Assembly (NCBI GenBank): GCA_964635065.1
Contig: CAZWMK010000128.1
Coordinates: forward strand, 1-5,311
DNA: 5,311 nucleotides
Origin: CAZWMK01 sp964635065
Lineage (GTDB): Bacteria; Pseudomonadota; Alphaproteobacteria; Sphingomonadales; Sphingomonadaceae
Direction: 5' to 3'
Under the pieces are notes generated by a model, which was not told where the DNA came from, searched no databases, and saw only the letters and a program-made list of their open reading frames with translations. The translations under genes and the position numbers were made by a program. Positions 1 to 5,311 of the stretch are shown here, piece after piece (position 1 is the first letter of the stretch; every line of letters starts with the position of its first letter).

Positions 1-1910
1 GCCCCGGCGGCGTGATCTCGGTGACGTCGGCCGCTCCGACCGACACGCTCGAAGCCTTCGTGCGTGGTGGCTATGAATTCAAGGCCGACGAACGCTTCAT
101 CGAAGGCGCGATCTCGGGCCCGCTGACCGACACGCTGCGCGCGCGTCTGGCCGTCAAGGGTACGGAAATGTCGGGCTACATCAAGAATGTCGCCGGCCCG
201 TTGTTCAACCCCGACGATCCCGCTTTCCCGCGTCCGGGTGCTGCCCGTGGCCGCACGCCGCACAACAAGGAACTGCTCGGCCGCCTGACGCTGGAATGGC
301 AGCCGACGGACAGTTTCGATGCAACCTTGAAGGTGTTCGGCAGCACGCTGGAAGACAGCGGCGAAACCTCGGGCGTCGAAAACAAGTGCACCACCGTGAA
401 CGGCACGGCCCTCCTCAACACGGGTGGTCTGCTCGATGATCCTTATGGCGACTGCAAGCTCGACGGCCGCCGTTCGTCGACTGCACTGCCGGAAGGCCGC
501 GCGGAAAACTATCCAGGTTCGGGTGATGGTTCGCCCTTCACCAAGTACAAGTCGGTCCTGACCTCGCTGACGATGAACTACGAGTTCAACGACGTGAACT
601 TCACCTCGGTCACGGGCTTCTACGACTATTCCAACCGCAGCTTCGACAACTTCGACTATACCGCAGGCGGTCTGGTCTGGGGTTACAACGTCGACAAGAC
701 CCAGACGATCACGCAGGAAATCCGCGCGGCGTCTGACTTTGGCGGCCCGCTGAACTTCGTGGTTGGCGGTCTGTATGAACACATGAAGCGCAACACGCGC
801 GGCAATGGCCAGCTGTTCAACCTCGGCCTTGATCCGGTGACCGGCAACTACAACAACTGGGCGCTGCTCTCGGCCAACAAGGGCAATACCTGGTCGTTCT
901 TCGGTCAGCTGATCTGGGACATCACCGACAACGTCGAACTGGCGGGCGGTGCGCGCTGGACCAACGAACGCAAGACGGCCAGCGTCGGTCATGAATATCT
1001 GAATCCGGTGCTGCCGGGCCTCGTCGGTGCCGTGCCGCAGGGCGTGTTCCTGGCGGGTGACTATGACGACACCAACGTGTCGCCGGAAGCAACGCTAAGC
1101 TGGCATCCGACATCGCGTTCGACGATCTATGTCGCCTACAAGACCGGCTACAAGTCGGGCGGCTTCTCGAACCCGGCTTCGCTGTTCGGCAACCCGACCA
1201 TCGACACGCTGCGTTTCGGTGCGGAAAAGGCCGAAGGTGGCGAAATCGGCGCCAAGGGCACCTTCTTCGACAACATGCTGGCCGTGAACTTCGCGATGTA
1301 TCGCTACAAGTTCGACGATCTGCAGCTGACCTCGTTCAATGCGAACGATGCCAGCTTCACCATCCGTAACGCGGCCTCGGCGCGCACCACGGGCGCTGAA
1401 CTCGACGCCAGCCTTGCAGTTTCGCAGGAACTGACGCTGCGCGGTGCCGTCGGTTACAACAAGGCCAAGTATCTGACCTTCGCCGGTGCACCCTGCTATG
1501 CGGGCCAGACGGCAGGCCAGGGCTGCGTTGGCGGCGTTCAGGATCTTTCGGGCACGCCGCTTGTGCGGGCGCCGAAGTGGAGCCTGTCGGGCGGTCTGAC
1601 CTATGACCGCGAACTGAACGACGCGCTGATGTTCGGCCTGTCGACCGACGCCAACTACACCAGCGGCTACTGGATGCAGGAAAACCAGAATCCGGTGGGC
1701 TGGCAGAAGGGCTTTGCCCGTCTGAACGCCAGCGTTCGCGTCTATGAGCCGGACAACAAGTGGGAACTGGCGCTGATCGGTCGTAACCTCACCAACAAAT
1801 ATTATGGTGTGGCGTCGAACGACAAGCCGCTTGGCTATACGGACAACGTCGTTGTCTCGATTGGCCGTCCGCGCGAAATCCTGCTGCAGGCAACCTATCG
1901 CTTCCGTTAA
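1..1910 (+). CDS. TonB-dependent outer-membrane receptor, 5'-truncated by the window edge
   Basis: The reading frame is open from the window edge (first full codon at 3) to TAA at 1908-1910, giving 635 visible residues. The apparent GTG start at 12 is not real: the frame runs in from the left with P-G-G-V-I-S-V-T, the motif that typically ends the TonB plug domain. Signal peptide, TonB box and most of the plug therefore lie outside the window. The rest is a 22-strand-type beta-barrel rich in alternating aromatic and polar segments, with the late GRNLTNKYY motif at 1779-1805. Two cysteine pairs (codons 387/453 and 1494/1524) fall in loop-like stretches and could form disulfides in extracellular loops. 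Such receptors import siderophores, vitamin B12, glycans or aromatics using TonB-ExbBD energy; the ligand here cannot be told. Codon choice is strongly biased (AAC, AAG, CTG, GAA), which suggests high expression. The chain ends Y-R-F-R, one residue beyond the usual terminal Phe. The family is certain, the substrate unknown. Confidence 0.95.
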   Translation, partial: PGGVISVTSAAPTDTLEAFVRGGYEFKADERFIEGAISGPLTDTLRARLAVKGTEMSGYIKNVAGPLFNPDDPAFPRPGAARGRTPHNKELLGRLTLEWQPTDSFDATLKVFGSTLEDSGETSGVENKCTTVNGTALLNTGGLLDDPYGDCKLDGRRSSTALPEGRAENYPGSGDGSPFTKYKSVLTSLTMNYEFNDVNFTSVTGFYDYSNRSFDNFDYTAGGLVWGYNVDKTQTITQEIRAASDFGGPLNFVVGGLYEHMKRNTRGNGQLFNLGLDPVTGNYNNWALLSANKGNTWSFFGQLIWDITDNVELAGGARWTNERKTASVGHEYLNPVLPGLVGAVPQGVFLAGDYDDTNVSPEATLSWHPTSRSTIYVAYKTGYKSGGFSNPASLFGNPTIDTLRFGAEKAEGGEIGAKGTFFDNMLAVNFAMYRYKFDDLQLTSFNANDASFTIRNAASARTTGAELDASLAVSQELTLRGAVGYNKAKYLTFAGAPCYAGQTAGQGCVGGVQDLSGTPLVRAPKWSLSGGLTYDRELNDALMFGLSTDANYTSGYWMQENQNPVGWQKGFARLNASVRVYEPDNKWELALIGRNLTNKYYGVASNDKPLGYTDNVVVSIGRPREILLQATYRFR

Positions 1911-1937
1911 GCGACGGTTCCGGTAACGGACAAAGGG

Positions 1938-1969
1938 AAGGGGCGGGCCTTGGGCCTGCCCCTTTTCTT
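1938..1969 (+). terminator. Rho-independent terminator of the TonB-dependent receptor gene
   Basis: A 12-base-pair stem (1938-1949 with 1953-1964, one G-U pair) closes a 3-base loop TTG and runs straight into TTCTT at 1965-1969. It lies 27 bases after the receptor stop codon. The arms also begin and end with AA/TT, so the hairpin has some terminator character on the minus strand too, but no gene converges on it from the right. The G+C-rich stem followed by a T-rich tract is the classic intrinsic form. It should largely separate receptor transcription from the downstream hydrolase gene. Confidence 0.88.
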
Positions 1970-2000
1970 GTGGCCGGGATTCGGTCAGGCTGTGCGTCGC

Positions 2001-2006
2001 AAGGAG
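2001..2006 (+). promoter_or_regulatory. Ribosome binding site deciding the pcaD start
   Basis: AAGGAG lies six bases before ATG 2013, close to the ideal match and spacing to the 16S rRNA 3' end. It fixes this start over the longer open frame that begins at 1950. Confidence 0.85.
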
Positions 2007-2012
2007 AGAGAC

Positions 2013-2801
2013 ATGACGATACAGACAATGCGCGCGGGCGACGGCTGCGGTATCGCGTGGACGCTTGATGGACCGGAGGATGCGCCCGTGCTGGTTCTGG
2101 CCCATCTTCTGGGCGGCAGCATGGCGATGTGGGCGCCTCAGGTCGAAGCGCTGCGCGACCGTTTCCGCCTTTTGCGTTATGATGCGCGAGGACATGGCGC
2201 CTCCGATGCGCCGCCGGGCGGCTATGGCCTTGACCGGCTGGGGCGCGATGTCATCGAGCTGCTCGACAGTCTGGATATTGCGCGTGCGTCATTCTGTGGC
2301 CTGTCCATGGGCGGTGTTGTCGGGCAGTGGCTGGGTGTGCGCGCGCCTGAGCGTCTGGACCGCCTGGTGCTGGCCAATACTGCGGCCTGGCTTGGTCCCG
2401 TGCGCAGTTGGGATGATCGCATCGCAATCGTGCGCGCCGAGGGCATGGCGCCGATGGCAGACGCCGTATTGCCGCGATGGCTGACGCCGGCGTATCGCGC
2501 CGCCCATCCGGCCGTTGAGGCCAATGTCCGGGCCATGGTGTTGCGCACCGATCCTGTCGGCTATGCCGGGTGTTGCGCGGCACTGCGCGACATGGACATG
2601 CGCCCGACCAATGCGCTGATTACGGTGCCGACACAGGTGATTGCCGCCAGCAATGATGGCTCGACATCCCCAGATGCGGGGCGTGCGCTTTCCGATTCCA
2701 TCTCCGACAGCCGCTATACCTTGCTTGAGGCCGCACATCTGTCGAACATCGAGCAGGCCGCCGCTTTTTCGGCGGTGCTTGCGGATTTTCTGTCTGCTTG
2801 A
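2013..2801 (+). CDS. pcaD: Alpha/beta hydrolase, probable 3-oxoadipate enol-lactonase
   Basis: The protein has 262 residues, the usual size for PcaD. ATG at 2013 is chosen because AAGGAG at 2001-2006 sits six bases upstream; an earlier in-frame start at 1950 would fall inside the terminator hairpin. The alpha/beta-hydrolase elements are in order: an oxyanion-loop region H-L-L-G at 31-34, RYDARGHGAS at 55-64, the nucleophile elbow G-L-S-M-G-G with Ser98, the probable acid Asp215 and the catalytic His242 in A-H-L-S-N-I-E-Q. The stretches LVLANTAA, GYAGCCAALRDMDMR and AHLSNIEQ are typical of PcaD. That enzyme hydrolyses 3-oxoadipate enol-lactone to 3-oxoadipate in the cytoplasmic beta-ketoadipate pathway for protocatechuate and catechol. 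No other pca gene is visible, so a related lactonase or esterase role remains possible. The family is secure, the exact substrate less so. The gene converges on the tRNA-Leu gene. Confidence 0.85.
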   Translation: MTIQTMRAGDGCGIAWTLDGPEDAPVLVLAHLLGGSMAMWAPQVEALRDRFRLLRYDARGHGASDAPPGGYGLDRLGRDVIELLDSLDIARASFCGLSMGGVVGQWLGVRAPERLDRLVLANTAAWLGPVRSWDDRIAIVRAEGMAPMADAVLPRWLTPAYRAAHPAVEANVRAMVLRTDPVGYAGCCAALRDMDMRPTNALITVPTQVIAASNDGSTSPDAGRALSDSISDSRYTLLEAAHLSNIEQAAAFSAVLADFLSA

Positions 2802-2804
2802 GGC

Positions 2805-2889
2805 TGGTGCGGGCGGAGGGACTCGAACCCTCACTCCCGAAGGACACGAATTTTAAGTCCGTTGCGTCTACCGGTTCCGCCACGCCCGC
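2805..2889 (-). tRNA. tRNA-Leu (anticodon UAA)
   Basis: Read on the minus strand, the 85-base gene folds as a class II tRNA. The 7-bp acceptor stem GCGGGCG pairs perfectly (2883-2889 with 2809-2815), followed by discriminator A at 2808 and an encoded CCA at 2805-2807. The T arm is GAGGG-TTCGAGT-CCCTC (2816-2832). The 13-base variable region has its own small stem with a TTCG loop, as expected for leucine. The anticodon stem ACGGA/TTCGT has one G-U pair and encloses loop CTTAAAA (2851-2857), placing the anticodon TAA at 2853-2855. It reads UUA and, by wobble, UUG. A73 and the long variable arm agree with leucyl identity. The 3' end is only 3 bases from the stop codon of the convergent hydrolase gene. 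Confidence 0.97.
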
Positions 2890-2899
2890 ACAGGGGTGT

Positions 2900-2927
2900 T
2901 GCTAGCCGAGGCCACGCTGCCCTGCAA
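2900..2927 (-). promoter_or_regulatory. Candidate promoter of the tRNA-Leu gene
   Basis: On the minus strand a -35-like TTGCAG (2922-2927) and a -10-like CTAGCA (2900-2905) are 16 bases apart. The -10 element ends 10 bases before the first tRNA base, so transcription would begin about 3 bases upstream of the mature 5' end, a usual arrangement for a tRNA. The same TTGC...CTAG layout recurs at 5271-5298. It is placed by eye without a matrix score. Confidence 0.55.
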
Positions 2928-2938
2928 TGCCGACATGA

Positions 2939-3694
2939 TCAGATTTCGCCGTCAATCGGATGGTGATCGCCCTTGGCCAGGCCTTCGAGCAAGGCATCAC
3001 AGCATGCGGCGAGCGCCGCCGGATCGGGACTGCGGACAACGAAATTGGCGCCGATCTTGCCTTCGCGCCAGAAGGGATAGCTGCCGATCTGGCATGTCTC
3101 GAAGGCACGTTCGGTATCGCGCAGCAGGTCGGCGACTGTGCTTTCGCCAACCCATGCGCCGATGGTGCGCGACAGGATGGGCCTGCCCCCTTCGAGCTTG
3201 CCCTCAAGTCCGGCCAGCATGCCCTGTGTGATTTTCGGCACGCCCGCCATGATGAACAGATTGCCGACACGGATGCCCGGTGCGCCCGATACCGGATTGT
3301 CGATGAGATCGGCCCCTTCGGGCACGCGCGCCATGCGCAGGCGCGCATCGGTGATGCGGTCGCCATAATAGTGCTGCAAGATGGCGACGGCACCGGGGTG
3401 ATAGACGACTGGCACACCCAGCGCCTCGGCAATGGCATCGACGGTGATGTCGTCATGCGTCGGGCCGATTCCGCCGGTTGTGAAAACATAGTCGTAGGCA
3501 GTGCGGCAGGCATTGACCGCTTCGATAATGGCCGGGGTTTCATCGGGCACGACACGTGCCGATTTCAGCCGTATTCCTTGTACATTCAGCCATTTGGCCA
3601 GATAGGCAAGATTGGCGTCCTGCGTGCGGCCTGACAGGATTTCATCCCCGATGATGACGAGGGCTGCGGTCCATATGCGTTCTGATGCTGCCAT
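2939..3694 (-). CDS. Stand-alone CinA N-terminal-type (MoaB/Mog-fold, COG1058) protein
   Basis: The 251-residue protein is a single MoaB/Mog-like molybdopterin-binding fold. Key motifs are I-G-D-E-I-L-S-G at 15-22, the loop TTGGIGPTHDDIT at 72-84, GVPKI at 152-156 and the late IGSYPFW at 203-209. Full CinA is about 400 residues and carries a C-terminal nicotinamide-nucleotide amidase domain; that domain is absent here and the protein ends cleanly at TGA, so this is the short form common in alphaproteobacteria, not a truncation. Annotation as competence/damage-inducible protein is historical. COG1058 domains of some CinA proteins hydrolyse ADP-ribose, so nucleotide clean-up is a reasonable guess, while cofactor binding is inferred only from fold. 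The ATG at 3694 is the only plausible start: an in-frame TAA lies nine bases upstream. AGAGGA directly abuts the ATG, too close for a normal ribosome binding site. It is divergent from map. Confidence 0.9.
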   Translation of the reverse strand: MAASERIWTAALVIIGDEILSGRTQDANLAYLAKWLNVQGIRLKSARVVPDETPAIIEAVNACRTAYDYVFTTGGIGPTHDDITVDAIAEALGVPVVYHPGAVAILQHYYGDRITDARLRMARVPEGADLIDNPVSGAPGIRVGNLFIMAGVPKITQGMLAGLEGKLEGGRPILSRTIGAWVGESTVADLLRDTERAFETCQIGSYPFWREGKIGANFVVRSPDPAALAACCDALLEGLAKGDHHPIDGEI

Positions 3695-3735
3695 TCCTCT
3701 CGCTTAGCGCGAGCGCTTGCGTTAAGGAAGGGCGC
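3695..3735. promoter_or_regulatory. Divergent intergenic region between the COG1058 gene and map, with overlapping candidate promoters
   Basis: Only 41 bases separate the two start codons. Around CGCTTAGCG (3701-3709) a -10-like element can be read on both strands. On the minus strand, TTCCTT (3724-3729), a 16-base spacer and CTAAGC (3702-3707) would start transcription about 7 bases on, practically at the ATG at 3694. On the plus strand, TTCTGA (3680-3685), 17 bases and CTTAGC (3703-3708) would give map a leader of about 20 bases containing its ribosome binding site. A short inverted repeat AGCGC-GA-GCGCT occupies 3706-3717. Both -35 and -10 matches are weak, so the elements are tentative although promoters are expected here. 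Confidence 0.4.
3724..3732 (+). promoter_or_regulatory. Ribosome binding site of map
   Basis: AAGGAAGGG offers a strong purine-rich match, with AAGGA ending seven bases before ATG 3736. It supports this start over the longer open frame from 3685, which would overlap the start of the divergent gene. Confidence 0.8.
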
Positions 3736-4563
3736 ATGAACTATATTGATGCTTTCGACACAAATCCGGACGAACCGTCGCACGAAATCAAGCTGCATGG
3801 CCCCGAGGCATTCGAGGGCATGCGCAAGGCCGGGCAGCTAGCCGCACGTGTGCTCGATATGCTGGTGCCTTATGTCGTTCCCGACGTGACGACGGAAAAG
3901 CTGGATGAACTGGCCCGCGAAATGGTGCTGGCCGAAGGCGGAGTGCCTGCGCCGCAATTCTATCGCGGTTTTCCGAAATCCATGTGCACGTCGATCAATC
4001 ACGTCGTGTGTCATGGGATTCCCGGCAACAAGAAGCTGAAATCGGGCGACATCGTCAATATCGATGTCACGCCCTATCTTGATGGCTGGCATGGCGATAC
4101 CAGCCGCATGTTTCTTGTCGGCGATGTCAGCGTGAAAGCGCGGCGCCTGGTCGAGATCACATATGAATGCCTGATGCGCGGTATCGAGGTTGCGAAGCCG
4201 GGCAATACGCTGGGCGATATCGGCCACGCGATCCAGAGCTTTGCCGAAGGCCAGCGTTGTTCCGTGGTGCGCGATTTCTGCGGACATGGACTGGGTCGCG
4301 TGTTTCACGATGCGCCGAATGTTGTCCATGTCGGAAAGCCGGGGCGCGGCGCCGTACTCAAACCGGGCATGATCTTCACCATCGAACCCATGATCAATCT
4401 TGGTCGCGCCGACGTAAAGGTTCTGGATGATGGCTGGACGGCAGTGACGCGCGACCGGTCGTTGTCGGCGCAGTTCGAACATTCGATCGGCATCACCGAA
4501 ACGGGCTGCGAAATCTTTACGACCAGTCCCGCCGGTCTGCACTGCCCGCCTTATTCTGCGTGA
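3736..4563 (+). CDS. map: Type I methionine aminopeptidase
   Basis: The 275-residue cytosolic metalloprotease removes the initiator methionine from nascent proteins when the second residue is small. The pita-bread fold motifs are all present: GMRKAG near 28-33, VCHGIPG with His93, DIVNIDVT with Asp110, WHGDTS with Asp121, FCGHGLGRVFH with His184 and His191, FTIEPM with Glu217 and SAQFEHS with Glu248. Asp110, Asp121, His184, Glu217 and Glu248 match the five conserved metal ligands, so the enzyme should be active. It is slightly longer than the E. coli enzyme (264 residues), with an acidic N-terminal extension of about 15 residues ahead of the conserved core. The start at 3736 has a good ribosome binding site. 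The gene is divergent from the COG1058 gene and ends 4 bases before radC, so the two genes are probably co-transcribed. Map is normally essential when it is the only copy. Confidence 0.97.
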   Translation: MNYIDAFDTNPDEPSHEIKLHGPEAFEGMRKAGQLAARVLDMLVPYVVPDVTTEKLDELAREMVLAEGGVPAPQFYRGFPKSMCTSINHVVCHGIPGNKKLKSGDIVNIDVTPYLDGWHGDTSRMFLVGDVSVKARRLVEITYECLMRGIEVAKPGNTLGDIGHAIQSFAEGQRCSVVRDFCGHGLGRVFHDAPNVVHVGKPGRGAVLKPGMIFTIEPMINLGRADVKVLDDGWTAVTRDRSLSAQFEHSIGITETGCEIFTTSPAGLHCPPYSA

Positions 4564-4567
4564 CACG

Positions 4568-5248
4568 ATGAGCGAATCCGACCCCGCCAGCGGTCATAGA
4601 GCGCGGATGCGCGCCCGTTTGCTGGCAGGCGGGGCGGAAGCCTTCATCGATCAGGATTTGCTTGAATATCTCCTCGCGCTGGCGATCCCGCGACGCGATA
4701 CCAAGCCGCTTGCCCGGCAGTTGCTCGCAGAGTTCGGCAGTTTTGCCGCGATCATCTCGGCCGAGCCTGCCGAACTCACGCGCATCGACGGATTGGGTGA
4801 CGGGGCGGTTGCAGCACTGAAGGCCGTACAGGCGGCGGCGACGCGGCTGCTCAGAGCCGAAATCGCCGGGCGCCCGATATTGGGTTCATGGCAATCGGTA
4901 CTCGATTATCTTCATGCGTCGATGGCGCATGGCCTGACCGAACAGTTTCGCGTGCTGTTCCTGAATAATCGCAACATGCTGATCCGTGACGAGGTTTTGA
5001 GCCACGGCACCGTCAACCAGACGCCGGTCTATGTCCGCGAGGTTATCAAGCGCGCGCTTGAACTGGGCGCAAGCGCGCTGATCCTTGTCCATAACCATCC
5101 CAGCGGCGACACCAAGCCAAGCCGTGACGACATCGACATCACTAACAGCATCGTCACCGCAGGCAAACCGATGGGCCTTGTCGTGCATGATCATATCGTG
5201 GTCGGCACGCGCGGGCACAGCAGTTTCCGTTCGCTGGGCCTGCTCTAG
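4568..5248 (+). CDS. radC: RadC family JAMM/MPN+ protein
   Basis: The 226-residue protein has normal RadC length and order: the N-terminal GHRARMRARLL segment (9-19), a helix-hairpin-helix-like part around LTRIDGLGDGAVAALKA (70-86) and a C-terminal MPN+/JAMM domain. The zinc motif H-N-H-P-S-G-D...S-R-D-D supplies His175, His177, Ser185 and Asp188, with Glu142 in DEVLSHG as the probable catalytic glutamate, so the active site looks intact. RadC was first linked to DNA repair in E. coli, but that phenotype was later traced to a recG allele; the enzymatic role is unsettled. ATG 4568 is 4 bases after the map stop with no Shine-Dalgarno-like sequence before it, so translation is probably coupled to map. 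The start matches the family N-terminus; ATG 4607 would cut off the conserved GHRAR segment. Confidence 0.95.
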   Translation: MSESDPASGHRARMRARLLAGGAEAFIDQDLLEYLLALAIPRRDTKPLARQLLAEFGSFAAIISAEPAELTRIDGLGDGAVAALKAVQAAATRLLRAEIAGRPILGSWQSVLDYLHASMAHGLTEQFRVLFLNNRNMLIRDEVLSHGTVNQTPVYVREVIKRALELGASALILVHNHPSGDTKPSRDDIDITNSIVTAGKPMGLVVHDHIVVGTRGHSSFRSLGLL

Positions 5249-5270
5249 GCCGTTCATCTACGTCGATGAT

Positions 5271-5298
5271 TTGCCGCGCTGCGCCGCCTCTGCTAGTT
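5271..5298 (+). promoter_or_regulatory. Candidate promoter for a gene beyond the right edge
   Basis: TTGCCG (5271-5276) and CTAGTT (5293-5298) are separated by 16 bases, the same spacing and TTGC...CTAG core as the candidate tRNA-Leu promoter on the other strand. The predicted start of transcription is about 5305, close to the window edge. The downstream gene is not visible, so this is supported by pattern only. Confidence 0.35.
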
Positions 5299-5309
5299 GC
5301 GCGCGCAAC
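5296..5309. repeat. Perfect 14-base palindrome downstream of radC
   Basis: GTTGCGCGCGCAAC is a perfect palindrome, two 7-base arms with no spacer. It overlaps the right end of the candidate -10 element and the predicted transcription start. It has no T-tract after it and no loop, so it is a poor terminator and better read as a possible protein-binding site, or as chance in G+C-rich DNA. The stretch 5249-5270 before it shows nothing recognisable, and no intrinsic terminator for radC is visible. Confidence 0.45.
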
Positions 5310-5311
5310 CA

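Noticed and set aside
1950..2012. Upstream extension of the hydrolase to an earlier in-frame start at 1950
   Set aside because: It would start inside the terminator hairpin and add residues that do not belong to the family, whereas ATG 2013 has a strong, well-spaced ribosome binding site.
1095..2195. Long minus-strand open frame (366 codons) opposite the receptor and hydrolase genes
   Set aside because: It lies antisense to two clear genes and crosses the terminator. Its arginine-, alanine- and glutamine-rich composition has no recognisable domain, which is the usual shadow frame in G+C-rich DNA.
2758..2775. Hairpin CCGCCG-CTTTTT-CGGCGG inside the 3' end of the hydrolase gene as a terminator
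   Set aside because: The stem is only 6 bp, lies inside the coding sequence, and neither strand has a proper T-tract directly after it.
2960..3634. Plus-strand open frame (224 codons) opposite the COG1058 gene
   Set aside because: It is the antisense shadow of a gene with full family motifs and has no recognisable domain of its own.
3838..4566. Minus-strand open frame (242 codons) opposite map
   Set aside because: It is antisense to a fully conserved methionine aminopeptidase, and its composition is that of a shadow frame.
1..5311. A novel defence, mobile or secondary-metabolite system
   Set aside because: Every substantial coding stretch belongs to a known family with housekeeping or transport roles. 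There are no transposase, integrase, phage, CRISPR or toxin-antitoxin signs and no direct repeats.

Overview
The window looks like ordinary chromosomal DNA from an alphaproteobacterium, most likely a sphingomonad (Sphingomonadales). This is inferred from four things: the high G+C content, a TonB-dependent receptor of the type these bacteria carry in large numbers, a stand-alone CinA N-terminal-type protein, and a map-radC gene pair. Nothing in the sequence proves a genus.

Layout. Positions 1-1910 (+) hold the 3' part of a gene for an outer-membrane TonB-dependent receptor: the end of the plug and the whole beta-barrel. A strong intrinsic terminator follows at 1938-1969. Positions 2013-2801 (+) encode an alpha/beta hydrolase of the 3-oxoadipate enol-lactonase (PcaD) type. 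It converges, with a gap of only 3 bases, on a tRNA-Leu(UAA) gene at 2805-2889 (-), which has a recognisable promoter just upstream. Positions 2939-3694 (-) encode a MoaB/Mog-fold (COG1058) protein that lacks the CinA amidase domain. A 41-base divergent intergenic region separates it from map (type I methionine aminopeptidase, 3736-4563, +), which is followed 4 bases later by radC (4568-5248, +). The last 63 bases are non-coding as far as visible and contain a candidate promoter overlapping a perfect 14-base palindrome.

How the genes fit together. The receptor and the PcaD-like enzyme may both serve uptake and breakdown of aromatic compounds, but a terminator lies between them and the receptor's ligand cannot be read from sequence. 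The rest is housekeeping: tRNA-Leu and Map act in translation and protein maturation, RadC is a JAMM/MPN+ protein of unsettled role, and the COG1058 protein may act in nucleotide clean-up. I see no mobile element, CRISPR array, toxin-antitoxin pair or defence system. The most interesting points are regulatory: a repeated TTGC-N18-CTAG promoter-like pattern, a possible leaderless start for the COG1058 gene, and the palindrome at the right edge.
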